A stretch of DNA of 64,000 bases, taken from the NCBI GenBank assembly GCA_021818425.1, contig JAKAEC010000004.1, forward strand, positions 20,237 through 84,236, given 5' to 3'. A program made the position numbers and the translations under genes. The notes beneath the pieces are model-generated. The model was not told the DNA's origin and searched no databases. It saw only the letters and a program-made list of their open reading frames with translations. The stretch's first letter is position 1. Each line of letters opens with the position of its first letter. This DNA is from Pseudomonadota bacterium. GTDB lineage: Bacteria; Pseudomonadota; Alphaproteobacteria; Acetobacterales; Acetobacteraceae. This document shows positions 43,351-52,553 of this stretch, one piece after another.

Positions 43351-43974
43351 TCAGGCTCCAATCATGTAAACATAAACATACAAACAAACCCAGATAGTTG
43401 CCTGAAACTGCCAGAACATGCGTAGGTTCAGCATCCGTGCCACCACCATGTCATTGAAACCAAAAAGCGGGATCTGCACAAGCATCACCAACATCCACAG
43501 AATGCCAACGCCCATATGGATCGCGTGAGTCAGGATGAGCACAAAATAAGCAGAGAGATAGCCAGAGCGATCCATGCCATCGCCATGCGCGGCCAGCGTG
43601 GCCAAATCGTTAACCCCAAAAGCCAAAAACACCAATGCCAGCACAATGGCAGCGATAATCCCCACGGCCGTGCCGCCACGTTTGCCATTTTTCATGGCCA
43701 CCGTAGCAAGGCTGTAGCAGGTCACAGAGCCGAGCACGGCAATGGTCTGCCAGAATCCCTCAATCGGATTGACGATCTGCGAGGCGACTGGGCCGCCAGC
43801 CGCATTCATTGGCGTATCAAGCACCGCATAAGAAGCGAAAAGAGCCGTGAACAGCAGCGCGTCGCTGAGCATGTAAAGCCAAAATCCCAGTGTACGGGCC
43901 GAGATTTGGTTGTGCCCATGATAACCTGGGCGAAACAACTGTGTGTTCGCAGTGGGTGCGGTTTCGTTGGCCAT
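43351..43974 (-). CDS. cyoC: Cytochrome o ubiquinol oxidase subunit III
   Basis: CyoC is the five-helix subunit III of the bo3 oxidase. The 207-residue protein has TLGFWLYMLSDALLFTALFASYAVL, the conserved HAIHMGVGILWMLVML and a helical end. The ATG at 43974 overlaps the cyoB stop by one base (TGATG). The TTG one codon before it, used by the ORF track, is less likely. Confidence 0.94.
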   Translation of the reverse strand: MANETAPTANTQLFRPGYHGHNQISARTLGFWLYMLSDALLFTALFASYAVLDTPMNAAGGPVASQIVNPIEGFWQTIAVLGSVTCYSLATVAMKNGKRGGTAVGIIAAIVLALVFLAFGVNDLATLAAHGDGMDRSGYLSAYFVLILTHAIHMGVGILWMLVMLVQIPLFGFNDMVVARMLNLRMFWQFQATIWVCLYVYVYMIGA

Positions 43975-46046
43975 CAATGCGCCTCCGCGTGGGTGTGGTG
44001 GTGGGCACGGTCGGACTGCTCAGCCATGATCGCGCCGATGGCGAGGTCGCGTTCCATCGCCTCGACCTCCGCTGGTTGCAGATGGTAACCCGCGTTCTTG
44101 TCGAAGGAACGAATAATCACCACTAGGACGATGCCAACGAGCGAGATCGCCGCCAGCCACCAGATGCGCCAGATCATGGCGAAACCCCAGACACCAGCCA
44201 GCGCGCCCAAGATAACCGGCAGTCCGGAATTCCTTGGCATGTGAATGTCCTCATACACATCGGGCTTGGTATTCTCCAAGCCGTATTTACGGCGCCAAGC
44301 TAGCTCGTCCCGAGTATTTACCTGCGGCGTCACCGCATAATTGTAGAACGGTACAGGTGTCGGCGTCAGCCATTCCAGCGTGCGCGAGGTTCCCCATGGG
44401 TCTGCGGCCAAACGCTGCTTGTGTCGATTTCGAATTGAGACTACCAGCATGGTCGCAAAAAACACCAGCGAGATGACGTAGAGAACCATGCCTACTTCCT
44501 CGACCACCAGCATTGGCTTCCAAGCGGTGTTGAACGTCCAGTCAAGACGGCGCGTCTCCCCCTCAAAACCTAGCGCAAACATCGCCGAAAACACCGTGAC
44601 GGTGCCGATAGCGAACGTCCAGAAGAACGCTTTGCCCCAGCCTTCATCCAGTTTAAAGCCGAAAAGTTTCGGGAACCAGTAGGTTACCCCGGCGAACCCG
44701 GCGCATACCACCATCAGCACCATGCAATGGAAATGCGCGATAACGAACACACTGTCGTGCACCGTGTAATTGATCGCAGGAATTGCCAGCATCATCCCGG
44801 TCAGGCCGCCCACCAGGAGCAGGAACAACCCGAACATCGCCCAAAGCATCGGTACGGAATACGTGATCCGTCCACGGTAGAGGGTGAACATCCAGTTGAA
44901 CACCTTCACACCTGTTGGAATGCCAACAAGCATCGTCGCAACAGAGAAGAAGCCGTTGATGTCCGGCCCAGCGCCCATAGTGAAGAAGTGATGCAGCCAA
45001 ACCAACCAGGAAATTCCGGCGATGGCAAAAGTCGCCGCCACCATCGTCACATACCCGAATATCGGCTTTTCGGAGAAAGCCGGTATTACCTCGGAAATCA
45101 CACCGAAAGTTGGTAAGATAAGAAAGTACACTTCCGGATGCCCCCAAATCCAGAACAGGTTGGTGTACAACATCAGATTACCGCCCATGCCAGCGGTGAA
45201 GAAATGCGTGCCAAGATAGCGGTCGGCCCCCAGCAACGCCAACGCCACACCTAAAACGGGGAAGGCGGTGAGGCCGATGATGTTGGTAGAAAGCGTTGTC
45301 CAGCTAAATACCGGCATACGGAACCAGGACATGCCCGGAGCGCGCATATCTACAATTGTCACGATCATATTAATCGCGTTTAGCGTGGTGCCGACAGAGG
45401 AAATCTGAATCGCCCACATCCAGTAGTCGACGCCCACACCTGGCGAATAGGGCAACTCCGTCAGTGGAATCAACCCCACCCAACCAGCCTGTGAAAAATC
45501 GCCTACAAAGAGCGAGATCATCACCAGCACCGCAGCAGCGGTGGTCAGCCACAGACTCACCGCATTCATATATGGAAAGGCCATGTCGCGTGCGCCGATC
45601 TGCAGCGGCACGACGATGTTCTGAAACCCCGTCAGAATCGGTGTGGCCGCGAACAAGATCATTATCGTTCCGTGCGCGGAGTAAACCTGGTCGAAATGGA
45701 ATGGCGGCAGGAAACCGTGCTTTGCGCCCAACATGCCAGCGGCGTGCGGGCCGTTGGCTAGCACCTGCTGAGTGCGGATCAGCAAGCCATCGGCGAAACC
45801 GCGGAACAGCATGACCAAGCCGATGATAATATACATCACGCCGATCTTCTTGTGATCGACGGTGGTCAGCCATTCGCGCCACAGATAGCCGACTTTCTTA
45901 TGGTAAAGAACCAAACCGACGATAACGAGGCCGATCAGTGCCACGACCGCAAAAGTCACCTGCAGGATCGGGTTTTCATAGGGAATGGCGTTGAGCGTCA
46001 GCCGGCCGAGGAGCGGCGACCAAGGGCCCGGTACTTGCAACTGCAT
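43974..46046 (-). CDS. cyoB: Cytochrome o ubiquinol oxidase subunit I
   Basis: CyoB is the catalytic heme-copper subunit that reduces oxygen and pumps protons. The copper-B and cross-linked tyrosine region is WIWGHPEVYFLILPTFG; the heme-ligand histidines occur in VYSAHGTIMILF and HFHCMVLMVVCAGFAG. The 690 residues match subunit I of quinol oxidases. It starts 18 bases after the cyoA stop. The enzyme accepts electrons from ubiquinol, including those delivered by ETF-QO. Confidence 0.97.
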   Translation of the reverse strand: MQLQVPGPWSPLLGRLTLNAIPYENPILQVTFAVVALIGLVIVGLVLYHKKVGYLWREWLTTVDHKKIGVMYIIIGLVMLFRGFADGLLIRTQQVLANGPHAAGMLGAKHGFLPPFHFDQVYSAHGTIMILFAATPILTGFQNIVVPLQIGARDMAFPYMNAVSLWLTTAAAVLVMISLFVGDFSQAGWVGLIPLTELPYSPGVGVDYWMWAIQISSVGTTLNAINMIVTIVDMRAPGMSWFRMPVFSWTTLSTNIIGLTAFPVLGVALALLGADRYLGTHFFTAGMGGNLMLYTNLFWIWGHPEVYFLILPTFGVISEVIPAFSEKPIFGYVTMVAATFAIAGISWLVWLHHFFTMGAGPDINGFFSVATMLVGIPTGVKVFNWMFTLYRGRITYSVPMLWAMFGLFLLLVGGLTGMMLAIPAINYTVHDSVFVIAHFHCMVLMVVCAGFAGVTYWFPKLFGFKLDEGWGKAFFWTFAIGTVTVFSAMFALGFEGETRRLDWTFNTAWKPMLVVEEVGMVLYVISLVFFATMLVVSIRNRHKQRLAADPWGTSRTLEWLTPTPVPFYNYAVTPQVNTRDELAWRRKYGLENTKPDVYEDIHMPRNSGLPVILGALAGVWGFAMIWRIWWLAAISLVGIVLVVIIRSFDKNAGYHLQPAEVEAMERDLAIGAIMAEQSDRAHHHTHAEAH

Positions 46047-46064
46047 AATTTGCCTTCCTTCGCT

Positions 46065-46979
46065 CTATTTTTCGTTAGAGCCGATGCTCTTGGTCAATTT
46101 CGCTGAAACGGGATAAACCACGCCAGCCCGCGCGGCGGCCACCACCTTGTCGAACAAGTGCGGATCGGGGTTGGAAAAATACGAGACCTTGGCACCGACA
46201 TTCACCTGCGGCTGCGCCACCTTCTGGAACACCGCATAGCTCAGTTGGTTTGGGCTGGAGGCGGCCTTCTGTACCCAGGCATTGAAATCAGCCTGTGAGA
46301 CAACGTGCGTAGCGAACTGCATCCAAGAGAACCCCGCACCGGAGAAGTCCGCACCAAAGCCAGTATATTCACCCACAACCGGCGCGTCGAATGTATCCCT
46401 TGTTCGCATGCCCGGCATCACCGCAATCATCGGCGCAAGCTGGGGAATATAGATGTCGTTGGAAACGCAGGTCGAGGTCAGGCGCAGTCTTACGACGCTG
46501 CCCTTGGGTACTTCCAGCTCATCGATGGTGGCAACATGTTGCTTTGGATAAACAAAAACCCACTGCCAGTCGGTGTTGATGACATCCACATTCAACACGC
46601 TCTGTGGGTCAGCGCTTACCTGCTTCTGCAAAAGGCCCGGCTTATAAGGCTCAATAGCGTAGATAGTCTTGACAGAGTAGATGCCAAGCCCGGCAACCAC
46701 CACGAACGGCACCCCCCAAACCAGCAGTTCCAACGCCGTGTTGTGTGACCACTCGGGATCGTAGGCGGCATTCGCGCTCTTGCGGTAGCGCCAGCCAAAA
46801 ATCGCTATGGCCAGCAGCACCGGCAGAATGATCACAAGCATCACGACCGTATCGATGATTGTGGCATGCCATTCTTGAGTGGCGATCGCGTTGATGGGAT
46901 GAAAAAGCTGGTAATTACCGCTTGAACACGCACCGAGCGCCAGCAGCGGCAGCAGAGCGAGATAGGATTTCAGTCTCAA
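46065..46979 (-). CDS. cyoA: Cytochrome o ubiquinol oxidase subunit II
   Basis: CyoA is the membrane-anchored subunit II without a copper-A site. The 304-residue protein starts at a TTG (46979) and shows a lipoprotein signal with lipobox LLALGAC, two membrane helices (VVMLVIILPVLLAIAIFGWRY and VPFVVVAGLGIYSVKTI) and the cupredoxin-like domain (VYPKQHVATIDELEVPKGSVV). Copper-A ligands are absent, as in quinol oxidases. The TTG is supported by GAGG upstream and by the lipoprotein signal beginning directly after it. Confidence 0.94.
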   Translation of the reverse strand: MRLKSYLALLPLLALGACSSGNYQLFHPINAIATQEWHATIIDTVVMLVIILPVLLAIAIFGWRYRKSANAAYDPEWSHNTALELLVWGVPFVVVAGLGIYSVKTIYAIEPYKPGLLQKQVSADPQSVLNVDVINTDWQWVFVYPKQHVATIDELEVPKGSVVRLRLTSTCVSNDIYIPQLAPMIAVMPGMRTRDTFDAPVVGEYTGFGADFSGAGFSWMQFATHVVSQADFNAWVQKAASSPNQLSYAVFQKVAQPQVNVGAKVSYFSNPDPHLFDKVVAAARAGVVYPVSAKLTKSIGSNEK

Positions 46980-47215
46980 GGTCGCCTCGCATCAAATGGT
47001 TGACGCCAGAGCACAGCAAAACCAGCTCCGGAAGCCATCTCTTACAACCCAGCCGCCCGGCACTTTGATGCCCTGCAGCAAGCCGTAGAAAGCCTTTAAA
47101 GCGATTGTGCCTGAGCGGAAAGCCGTCGCCGCGTTTTCAACCGGCATAACAGTAATACGACGAGCCCATAGCGCTCTATTTTAGCTTAAAAATAAATAAG
47201 TTACATGCGGTTTAG
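46980..47215. other. Upstream region of the cyo operon
   Basis: The 236 bases contain the cyo promoter and the 3' flank of the DUF2189 gene. The part from 47150 to 47215 is AT-rich. No clear promoter pair, Fnr-type site or terminator was recognised. Confidence 0.4.
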
Positions 47216-48070
47216 CTATTCACCAGCAATCAGCTGACGATAGAGATGCCAGCTAGCGTGCCCCAGGATGGGAATCGTCAGAGATAACCCAAGCAACCCC
47301 GGCAGAGCCCCGATCACCAACCCAGCCACGACCACACCACCCCAAGCTAGCGTCAACAGGGGGTTCGCCGTTGCCGTATGCAGGGAAGTGGAAATCACCG
47401 CGCCCACGCTCATTTCACGGTCCAGCGCCAATTGAAAGCCGACAAGGCCAATCATCAGGGCCACCAACGCGAACCCAGCACCCAGCAGTATGCCGAGTGC
47501 CAACATTTCATAGCCTGCTGCGGTGGTAAAGAGATTGCTAAAGAATGCCCCCCCGGCAAGCCGACCAAGGGTGATAGAATAAAGTACCCCTGCCGAGACG
47601 ATCCATAGTGCAAACAGTCCGATCAGCAGAAGTGCCAGTCGTTGAACGGTAAGTCTCCTGGGCGAATCAAAGATCGCGGCCGCGGCGTCGGCTGTCGCGG
47701 TGCCATCACGCTCATGCTGGCGGCTCAACGCCGCGAACCAGATTGTCCCCGCGGGACCTATCAACGCCAAACCCGCGCAGATGGGGAAGATAAAAGGCAA
47801 CAAAGCCCGGTCGAGAATTACCCCTGCCAGTAGCGCACCCGCCAGCGGATAAATCACCACGTGCACGGCAATGTCCGTTCGGAAGGCTCGCCAATCCGCT
47901 ATCCCTGCCCGCAGCGCGGCAAAAATTGCGCCCATCCCGGCGTGCTGAATCCGGATCGGACCAGCCGCTGCTTCAGGATAGATTGTATGCGGATACTGAT
48001 CAGCACCAGGATAACCTCGCGCTTTATCAGGGTCGGCAAAATTGCGGGATCCACCCAAGGAAGCAATCAT
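47216..48070 (-). CDS. DUF2189 integral membrane protein
   Basis: The 284-residue protein has six or so hydrophobic helices, for example FIFPICAGLALIGPAGTIWF, LALLLIGLFALWIVSAGVLY and GILLGAGFALVALMIGLVGFQLAL, and ends in the DUF2189 hallmark DREMSVGAVISTSLHTATANP. The domain's function is not known. It is often found near respiratory oxidases in alphaproteobacteria, and here it lies just upstream of cyoABCD on the same strand. The ATG at 48070 has a strong GGAGG; the longer track ORF has no such support. It diverges from msrA. Confidence 0.85.
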   Translation of the reverse strand: MIASLGGSRNFADPDKARGYPGADQYPHTIYPEAAAGPIRIQHAGMGAIFAALRAGIADWRAFRTDIAVHVVIYPLAGALLAGVILDRALLPFIFPICAGLALIGPAGTIWFAALSRQHERDGTATADAAAAIFDSPRRLTVQRLALLLIGLFALWIVSAGVLYSITLGRLAGGAFFSNLFTTAAGYEMLALGILLGAGFALVALMIGLVGFQLALDREMSVGAVISTSLHTATANPLLTLAWGGVVVAGLVIGALPGLLGLSLTIPILGHASWHLYRQLIAGE

Positions 48071-48271
48071 TGTTTTTCCTCCAATTGTACGTCCGCTTTG
48101 GCGAACGCCTCGCTTTTTTTTAGTAAAGCGCGATTTCCGGCTTTCAACCAGAAAATTCGTAATGTCTTGAAAGCGTACGGGCAATGCACAAAAGGTATCG
48201 AAACATGCCTGGACTCAGCAACCAGCCAAGTGCAGCCTTTTGCACGTCGCTTTCTTGTTCAGGAGGGTCCC

Positions 48272-48949
48272 ATGCGCGGCCTATTTCTGTCTTCTCTGTT
48301 TCTGGCGTCCGGCCTTAGCAACTTGGCGACGGCCGCTCCGGTGGTACCGCGCCCCGCCTATGACCCGCCTGACAATGCTACCAGCGAAACCGCCATTCTT
48401 TCCGGCGGCTGCTTCTGGGGTGTACAGGGGGTTTATGAGCATGTGAAAGGCGTAGGACGGGCCGTCTCCGGCTACACTGGCGGCAAGGCGAGCACCGCGC
48501 ACTACGAAGCCGTGAGCACCGGCACCACCGGCCAAGCGGAATCTGTGAAAATCACCTTCGATCCGCGGGTGATTTCCTACGGCCAAATCTTGCAAATCTA
48601 TTTCACGGTCGTCACCAACCCGACGGAACTCGATTATCAAGGCCCCGACCATGGCACACAATATCGCGGCGAGATCTGGGCCGAAACGCCTACGCAAAAA
48701 GAAATCGCGACACGCTACATCGCCCAGCTCACCGCCGCGCATAGCTTCTCAAACCCCATCGTGACGCGCGTTGACAAAGCCATGCCGTTCTACCAGGCGG
48801 AAACCTATCATCAGGATTTTATGATCCGGCACCCGGATAATCCGTACATCGCCTATAATGACATTCCAAAGGTCGAAGCCCTGCGGGCGCGGTTTCCGAA
48901 CCTGTACCGCACCAAGCCCGTAACCGTGCTGAAAAGCCAAACACCATGA
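48272..48949 (+). CDS. msrA: Periplasmic peptide methionine-S-sulfoxide reductase
   Basis: MsrA repairs the S-epimer of oxidised methionine. The ATG at 48272, behind a strong AGGAGGG, opens a 225-residue protein with a signal peptide (MRGLFLSSLFLASGLSNLATA), so it acts in the periplasm. The catalytic motif is ILSGGCFWGVQGVYEHVKGV; GTQYRGEIW and YHQDFMIRHPDNPYI complete the fold. Its stop overlaps an ATG that begins the msrB pseudogene (ATGA), showing that both epimers were once repaired by one operon. The track start at 47861 runs antisense to the DUF2189 gene. Confidence 0.95.
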   Translation: MRGLFLSSLFLASGLSNLATAAPVVPRPAYDPPDNATSETAILSGGCFWGVQGVYEHVKGVGRAVSGYTGGKASTAHYEAVSTGTTGQAESVKITFDPRVISYGQILQIYFTVVTNPTELDYQGPDHGTQYRGEIWAETPTQKEIATRYIAQLTAAHSFSNPIVTRVDKAMPFYQAETYHQDFMIRHPDNPYIAYNDIPKVEALRARFPNLYRTKPVTVLKSQTP

Positions 48950-49400
48950 AACGTCGCTCCTTGCCGGTCGCCGCCGGTACCTTCGTCATCGCCCCAGCAC
49001 CCGCGCCGCTTGAAATACGATAACGCACACAGACGTCGAATGGCGAAAGCTCCTCACGCAAGCGCAATACAATATATTGCGCCAGAGGGACGCGGAACCG
49101 CCCTTTTCGTCGTTTTTAATACATTCGCTCCGGAAAAGCATCTTCCATTGCGCGTACGGCGCCTTTCCCTTGTTTTCTTCCACCACCAAATTTGACTACG
49201 GCACTGGATCGCCCAGTTTCGGCGCCTCCTTGCCCCATGCAGTGGATGAGCGGGCAGATGACACGCTCAACACGAAGCGCGCCGAGGCGCGTCGCAGCTA
49301 GTGTTGCGGGCATCTTGGCCGTGTGTTTTCCGACGGCCCACCGGCCACCGACCTGCGCTATTGCATAAATGGATTGGCTTTAGCGTTTTCTCCCGCCTAA
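48946..49400 (+). pseudogene. msrB: Decayed methionine-R-sulfoxide reductase (msrB)
   Basis: The ATG overlaps the msrA stop and starts MKRRSLPVAAGTFVIAPAPA, like a secreted MsrB with a twin-arginine-type leader, but a frameshift near 49015 leads to a stop. In the other frame the MsrB body is clear: TDVEWRKLLTQAQYNILR, FSSTTKFDYGTGSPSF, then an in-frame TAG at 49299, then [20 protein letters not shown] and [12 protein letters not shown] ending at 49400. The first zinc-binding CxxC pair is also damaged (HCAYG). The gene therefore has one frameshift, one nonsense codon and lost metal ligands. The ORF track shows only fragments of it. Confidence 0.88.
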
Positions 49401-49410
49401 ATCGATTTGA

Positions 49411-50046
49411 TTATGCTCCTGTTAGTTTTGCGGCCTGTTCTGCGGCTTTGGTAATGTCCTCCCAAGCCTTGGCCTCAATGGCGGCGCGCTTGACCATCCA
49501 AGACCCGCCAACGCAAACGACGTTGGGAAGCTTCAAATAATGGGGCGCAATCTCAGGCGTGATGCCACCGGTGGGGCAAAATTGCAGCTGCGGCAATGGA
49601 GAGGCGATGGAGGCAACAAACGATGCACCGCCAGCCGCCTCGGCGGGAAAAAATTTTGCGAAGCCATAGCCTCTCTCGATCAGCGCCATCGCTTCAGAGG
49701 CCGTGGCGATGCCGGGCAATGGGACGAGGTCGACATCTTCCGCCGCGTCTAGCAGTTTAGGCGTGGCGCCGGGCGATACTGCGAATTTCGCCCCCGCTTT
49801 GGCCGCCTGCTTATACTGTTCGGGTGTGAGCACGGTGCCGACACCGGGTACCGCCCCTTCCACCTCGTTCGCCACGGCACGGATAGCCTCTAGCGCCGCC
49901 GTCGTGCGCAGTGTGATTTCGATGGCCTTCAGCCCCCCTTTCACCAAGGCGCGGGCCACGGGCACAGCTTCCTCTACGCTTTCCACGATCACCACCGGAA
50001 TCACCGGGGCAAGACGCATGATGGCTTCCAAACCAGACTGGATCAC
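49411..50046 (-). CDS. eda: 2-dehydro-3-deoxy-6-phosphogluconate (KDPG) aldolase
   Basis: Eda splits KDPG into pyruvate and glyceraldehyde 3-phosphate, the final Entner-Doudoroff step. The 211-residue protein has [20 protein letters not shown], the glutamate region [17 protein letters not shown], the Schiff-base lysine in [15 protein letters not shown] and FCPTGGI. The start is a GTG at 50046 that overlaps the edd stop (GTGA), so translation is coupled. Downstream the msrB pseudogene is convergent. Confidence 0.95.
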   Translation of the reverse strand: MIQSGLEAIMRLAPVIPVVIVESVEEAVPVARALVKGGLKAIEITLRTTAALEAIRAVANEVEGAVPGVGTVLTPEQYKQAAKAGAKFAVSPGATPKLLDAAEDVDLVPLPGIATASEAMALIERGYGFAKFFPAEAAGGASFVASIASPLPQLQFCPTGGITPEIAPHYLKLPNVVCVGGSWMVKRAAIEAKAWEDITKAAEQAAKLTGA

Positions 50047-51872
50047 GCGAGTTCCTCCTCGTATGCAAAGATCGTGGCGCCGAGATCCGCCCGGCTGACC
50101 AGATGGCGGAAAGGAGCAAATAATTCCCGCCCACTGCCGTGATGGTTGGAGGACAGATTAACGATGGCGTTGGGCCTCGTTTCCCACTCGGCCTGAGGCA
50201 CCAGTGCGTTGATGACTCCGGATGGTGCGTCGACGCGGACGACATCGCCGTCCTTCAGCTTGGCCAACGGGCCACCGGCGAGAGCTTCTGGGGTTACGTG
50301 AATGGCGGAGAGCACCTTGCCTGAGGCACCAGAGAGGCGACCATCTGTAACCAGTGCCACCTTGAAGCCCTTGTCCTGTAGCACACCCAGCGGTGGCATC
50401 AGCTTGTGGAGCTCGGGCATACCGTTTGCCTTAGGCCCCTGGAAGCGGACCACCACCACCACGTCTCGATTCAGCTCGCCGGCTTTGAAGGCTTCCTGCA
50501 CCGCTTCCTGACTGTCGAATACACGGCAGGGGGCCTCGATGACATCACGCTCGGGCACCACGGCAGATGTTTTCACCACGCCCTGACCGAGATTCCCTTG
50601 CAGCAAAGCGAGACCTCCGGTGGGCTGGAAAGGATTGGCAGCAGGGCGGAGCACCTTGTCGTTGCCGCTAGTCTCCGGCGGGTCGCGCCAGGCAAGTTCA
50701 CCGTTATCGAGATAGGGCTCCTTGGTATAAGCGGTGAGACCTTGGCCCATCAAAGTCTGCACATCCTCATGCAGCAGCCCGGCTCCCAGCAGTTCGCGGA
50801 CCAGGAAGCCGGTGCCACCGGCAGCGTGGAAGTGATTCACGTCCGCTTGGCCGTTGGGATAGATGCGGCAGAGCAGCGGGGTGACAGCGGCGAGGTCTGA
50901 TAAATCCTGCCAAGTGATGGTGATGCCGCCCGCCGCCGCCATAGAGAGCAGATGGATGGTGTGGTTGGTCGAGCCCCCGGTGGCGTGCAACACCACGATG
51001 GCGTTTACGAAACTGCGCTCGTCGATCATTCGGCCGACGGGTAGATACTCGTTACCGAGCGCCGTGAGGGACATGACACGCCGCACGGCGAAGCTGGTAA
51101 GCGCGTCACGCAAGGGCGTGCCGGGATTCACGAAGGCTGCGCCCGGCACGTGCAGGCCCATAATTTCGACCAGCATCTGGTTGGTATTGGCGGTGCCGTA
51201 GAAAGTGCAGGTGCCGGGAGCGTGATAAGCCTCGCCCTCGGCTTTCAGCAATGCGGCCCGGTCGATCTTGCCTTCGGCATAAAGCTGACGAATCTTGGCT
51301 TTTTCGGAATTGGGCAGGCCCGACGGCATAGGTCCGGCCGGAATCAGCACGCTCGGCAGATGGCCGAAGGTGAGCATGCCAGCGACAAGGCCAGGCACGA
51401 TCTTATCGCAAATACCGAGGAAGCAGGCTGCATCGAAAGTATTATGGGAGAGCGCCACGCCTGTGGCGAGCGCAATTACGTCGCGCGAGAACAACGAAAG
51501 CTCCATGCCAGCCTCGCCCTGGGTGATGCCATCACACATCGCCGGCACGCCGCCCGCAACCATCGCCACCCCGCCCGCCGCGCGCGCGGCATCGCGGATG
51601 AGGGCAGGGAAATGCTCATAAGGTTGATGGGCGGAGAGCATATCGTTATAAGCAGTGACTATTGCGACGCTCGCCCCCTGCCCGTCCCGCAATTGCGCCT
51701 TGTCCTGCGCGCCACAAGCCGCGAAGCCGTGCGCCTGGTTGGCGCAGCCCAATGCTTGACGCCTCGGCACGGCACTGCCCGCTGCGGAAACACGTTGCAG
51801 GTAAATGTCACGACGACTGCGACTGCGCTCAACAATCCGAGACGTAACTTCCGATAGCACGGGGTGAACCAT
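50043..51872 (-). CDS. edd: Phosphogluconate dehydratase
   Basis: Edd dehydrates 6-phosphogluconate to KDPG with a [4Fe-4S] cluster. The family motifs are [36 protein letters not shown] with a cluster cysteine, and [19 protein letters not shown]. Its 609 residues fit. It starts 3 bases after the pgl stop. The cluster could be supplied in part by the Mrp carrier encoded at 31 kb, which is speculation. Confidence 0.96.
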   Translation of the reverse strand: MVHPVLSEVTSRIVERSRSRRDIYLQRVSAAGSAVPRRQALGCANQAHGFAACGAQDKAQLRDGQGASVAIVTAYNDMLSAHQPYEHFPALIRDAARAAGGVAMVAGGVPAMCDGITQGEAGMELSLFSRDVIALATGVALSHNTFDAACFLGICDKIVPGLVAGMLTFGHLPSVLIPAGPMPSGLPNSEKAKIRQLYAEGKIDRAALLKAEGEAYHAPGTCTFYGTANTNQMLVEIMGLHVPGAAFVNPGTPLRDALTSFAVRRVMSLTALGNEYLPVGRMIDERSFVNAIVVLHATGGSTNHTIHLLSMAAAGGITITWQDLSDLAAVTPLLCRIYPNGQADVNHFHAAGGTGFLVRELLGAGLLHEDVQTLMGQGLTAYTKEPYLDNGELAWRDPPETSGNDKVLRPAANPFQPTGGLALLQGNLGQGVVKTSAVVPERDVIEAPCRVFDSQEAVQEAFKAGELNRDVVVVVRFQGPKANGMPELHKLMPPLGVLQDKGFKVALVTDGRLSGASGKVLSAIHVTPEALAGGPLAKLKDGDVVRVDAPSGVINALVPQAEWETRPNAIVNLSSNHHGSGRELFAPFRHLVSRADLGATIFAYEEELA

Positions 51873-51875
51873 CTC

Positions 51876-52553
51876 TTAGGGACTCCAATATATTTGCGGG
51901 TCATGGCGCAACACGGCGCGTACGGGCATAGCTTCAACGGGACCGTCGGCCAGCGCCTGATCCAGGACCTCGCGTTTGCGCACGCCCTCTATGTGCAGAA
52001 CGAGCAGATCGGCCGTTATCAGCGCGGGAAGTGTAAGAGTAATGCGCGGCTCCCCCGCGCCGGGGGCATGCATTGTTTCCACCAGTTGTCCTTCCGCCGG
52101 GTTCAAAGCGGCGGCCAAATTGTCGCCACCGGGGAAAAACGAGGCAGTGTGGCCATCCTCCCCCATACCTAGGATCGCAACGGCCAGGGACAAGGGTAAG
52201 GCGGCGAGCTCAGCCTGCAGCACGGCACGACCGGCGTCCGGCGAATCGGCGCCATTAAATAGTGGCAGGAAGCGAGCGGCGGAAGCGTTGTTGATAAGCA
52301 AGCTGCGGCGTACCAGGGCCGCGTTGCTGCGGGATGACTCAGTAGGCACCCAGCGCTCATCCACCAGAGTGACGATGACGCGAGACCAGTCCAGTTCCGT
52401 TTTGCTCAATTCGGCGAAGAACAGCCCCGGCGTGCTGCCGCCAGAGACGGCGAGTAGCGTTTCCACCTGAATCTCCAGCCGCGCCTTGAGGGCGGCGGCT
52501 GTATCCCTCGCCAAAGCCTTTGCTAACGCCTCGCGGTTTACAAAGCTATGCAT
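51876..52553 (-). CDS. pgl: 6-phosphogluconolactonase
   Basis: Pgl hydrolyses 6-phosphogluconolactone made by Zwf. The motifs LLAVSGGSTPGLFFAEL, VTLVDERWVPTESSRSN and LGMGEDGHTASFFPG are those of the DevB/SOL-type enzyme. The ATG at 52553 (MHSFVNREAL) overlaps the zwf stop by one base, giving 225 residues; the track start seven codons earlier is unlikely. Confidence 0.94.
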   Translation of the reverse strand: MHSFVNREALAKALARDTAAALKARLEIQVETLLAVSGGSTPGLFFAELSKTELDWSRVIVTLVDERWVPTESSRSNAALVRRSLLINNASAARFLPLFNGADSPDAGRAVLQAELAALPLSLAVAILGMGEDGHTASFFPGGDNLAAALNPAEGQLVETMHAPGAGEPRITLTLPALITADLLVLHIEGVRKREVLDQALADGPVEAMPVRAVLRHDPQIYWSP

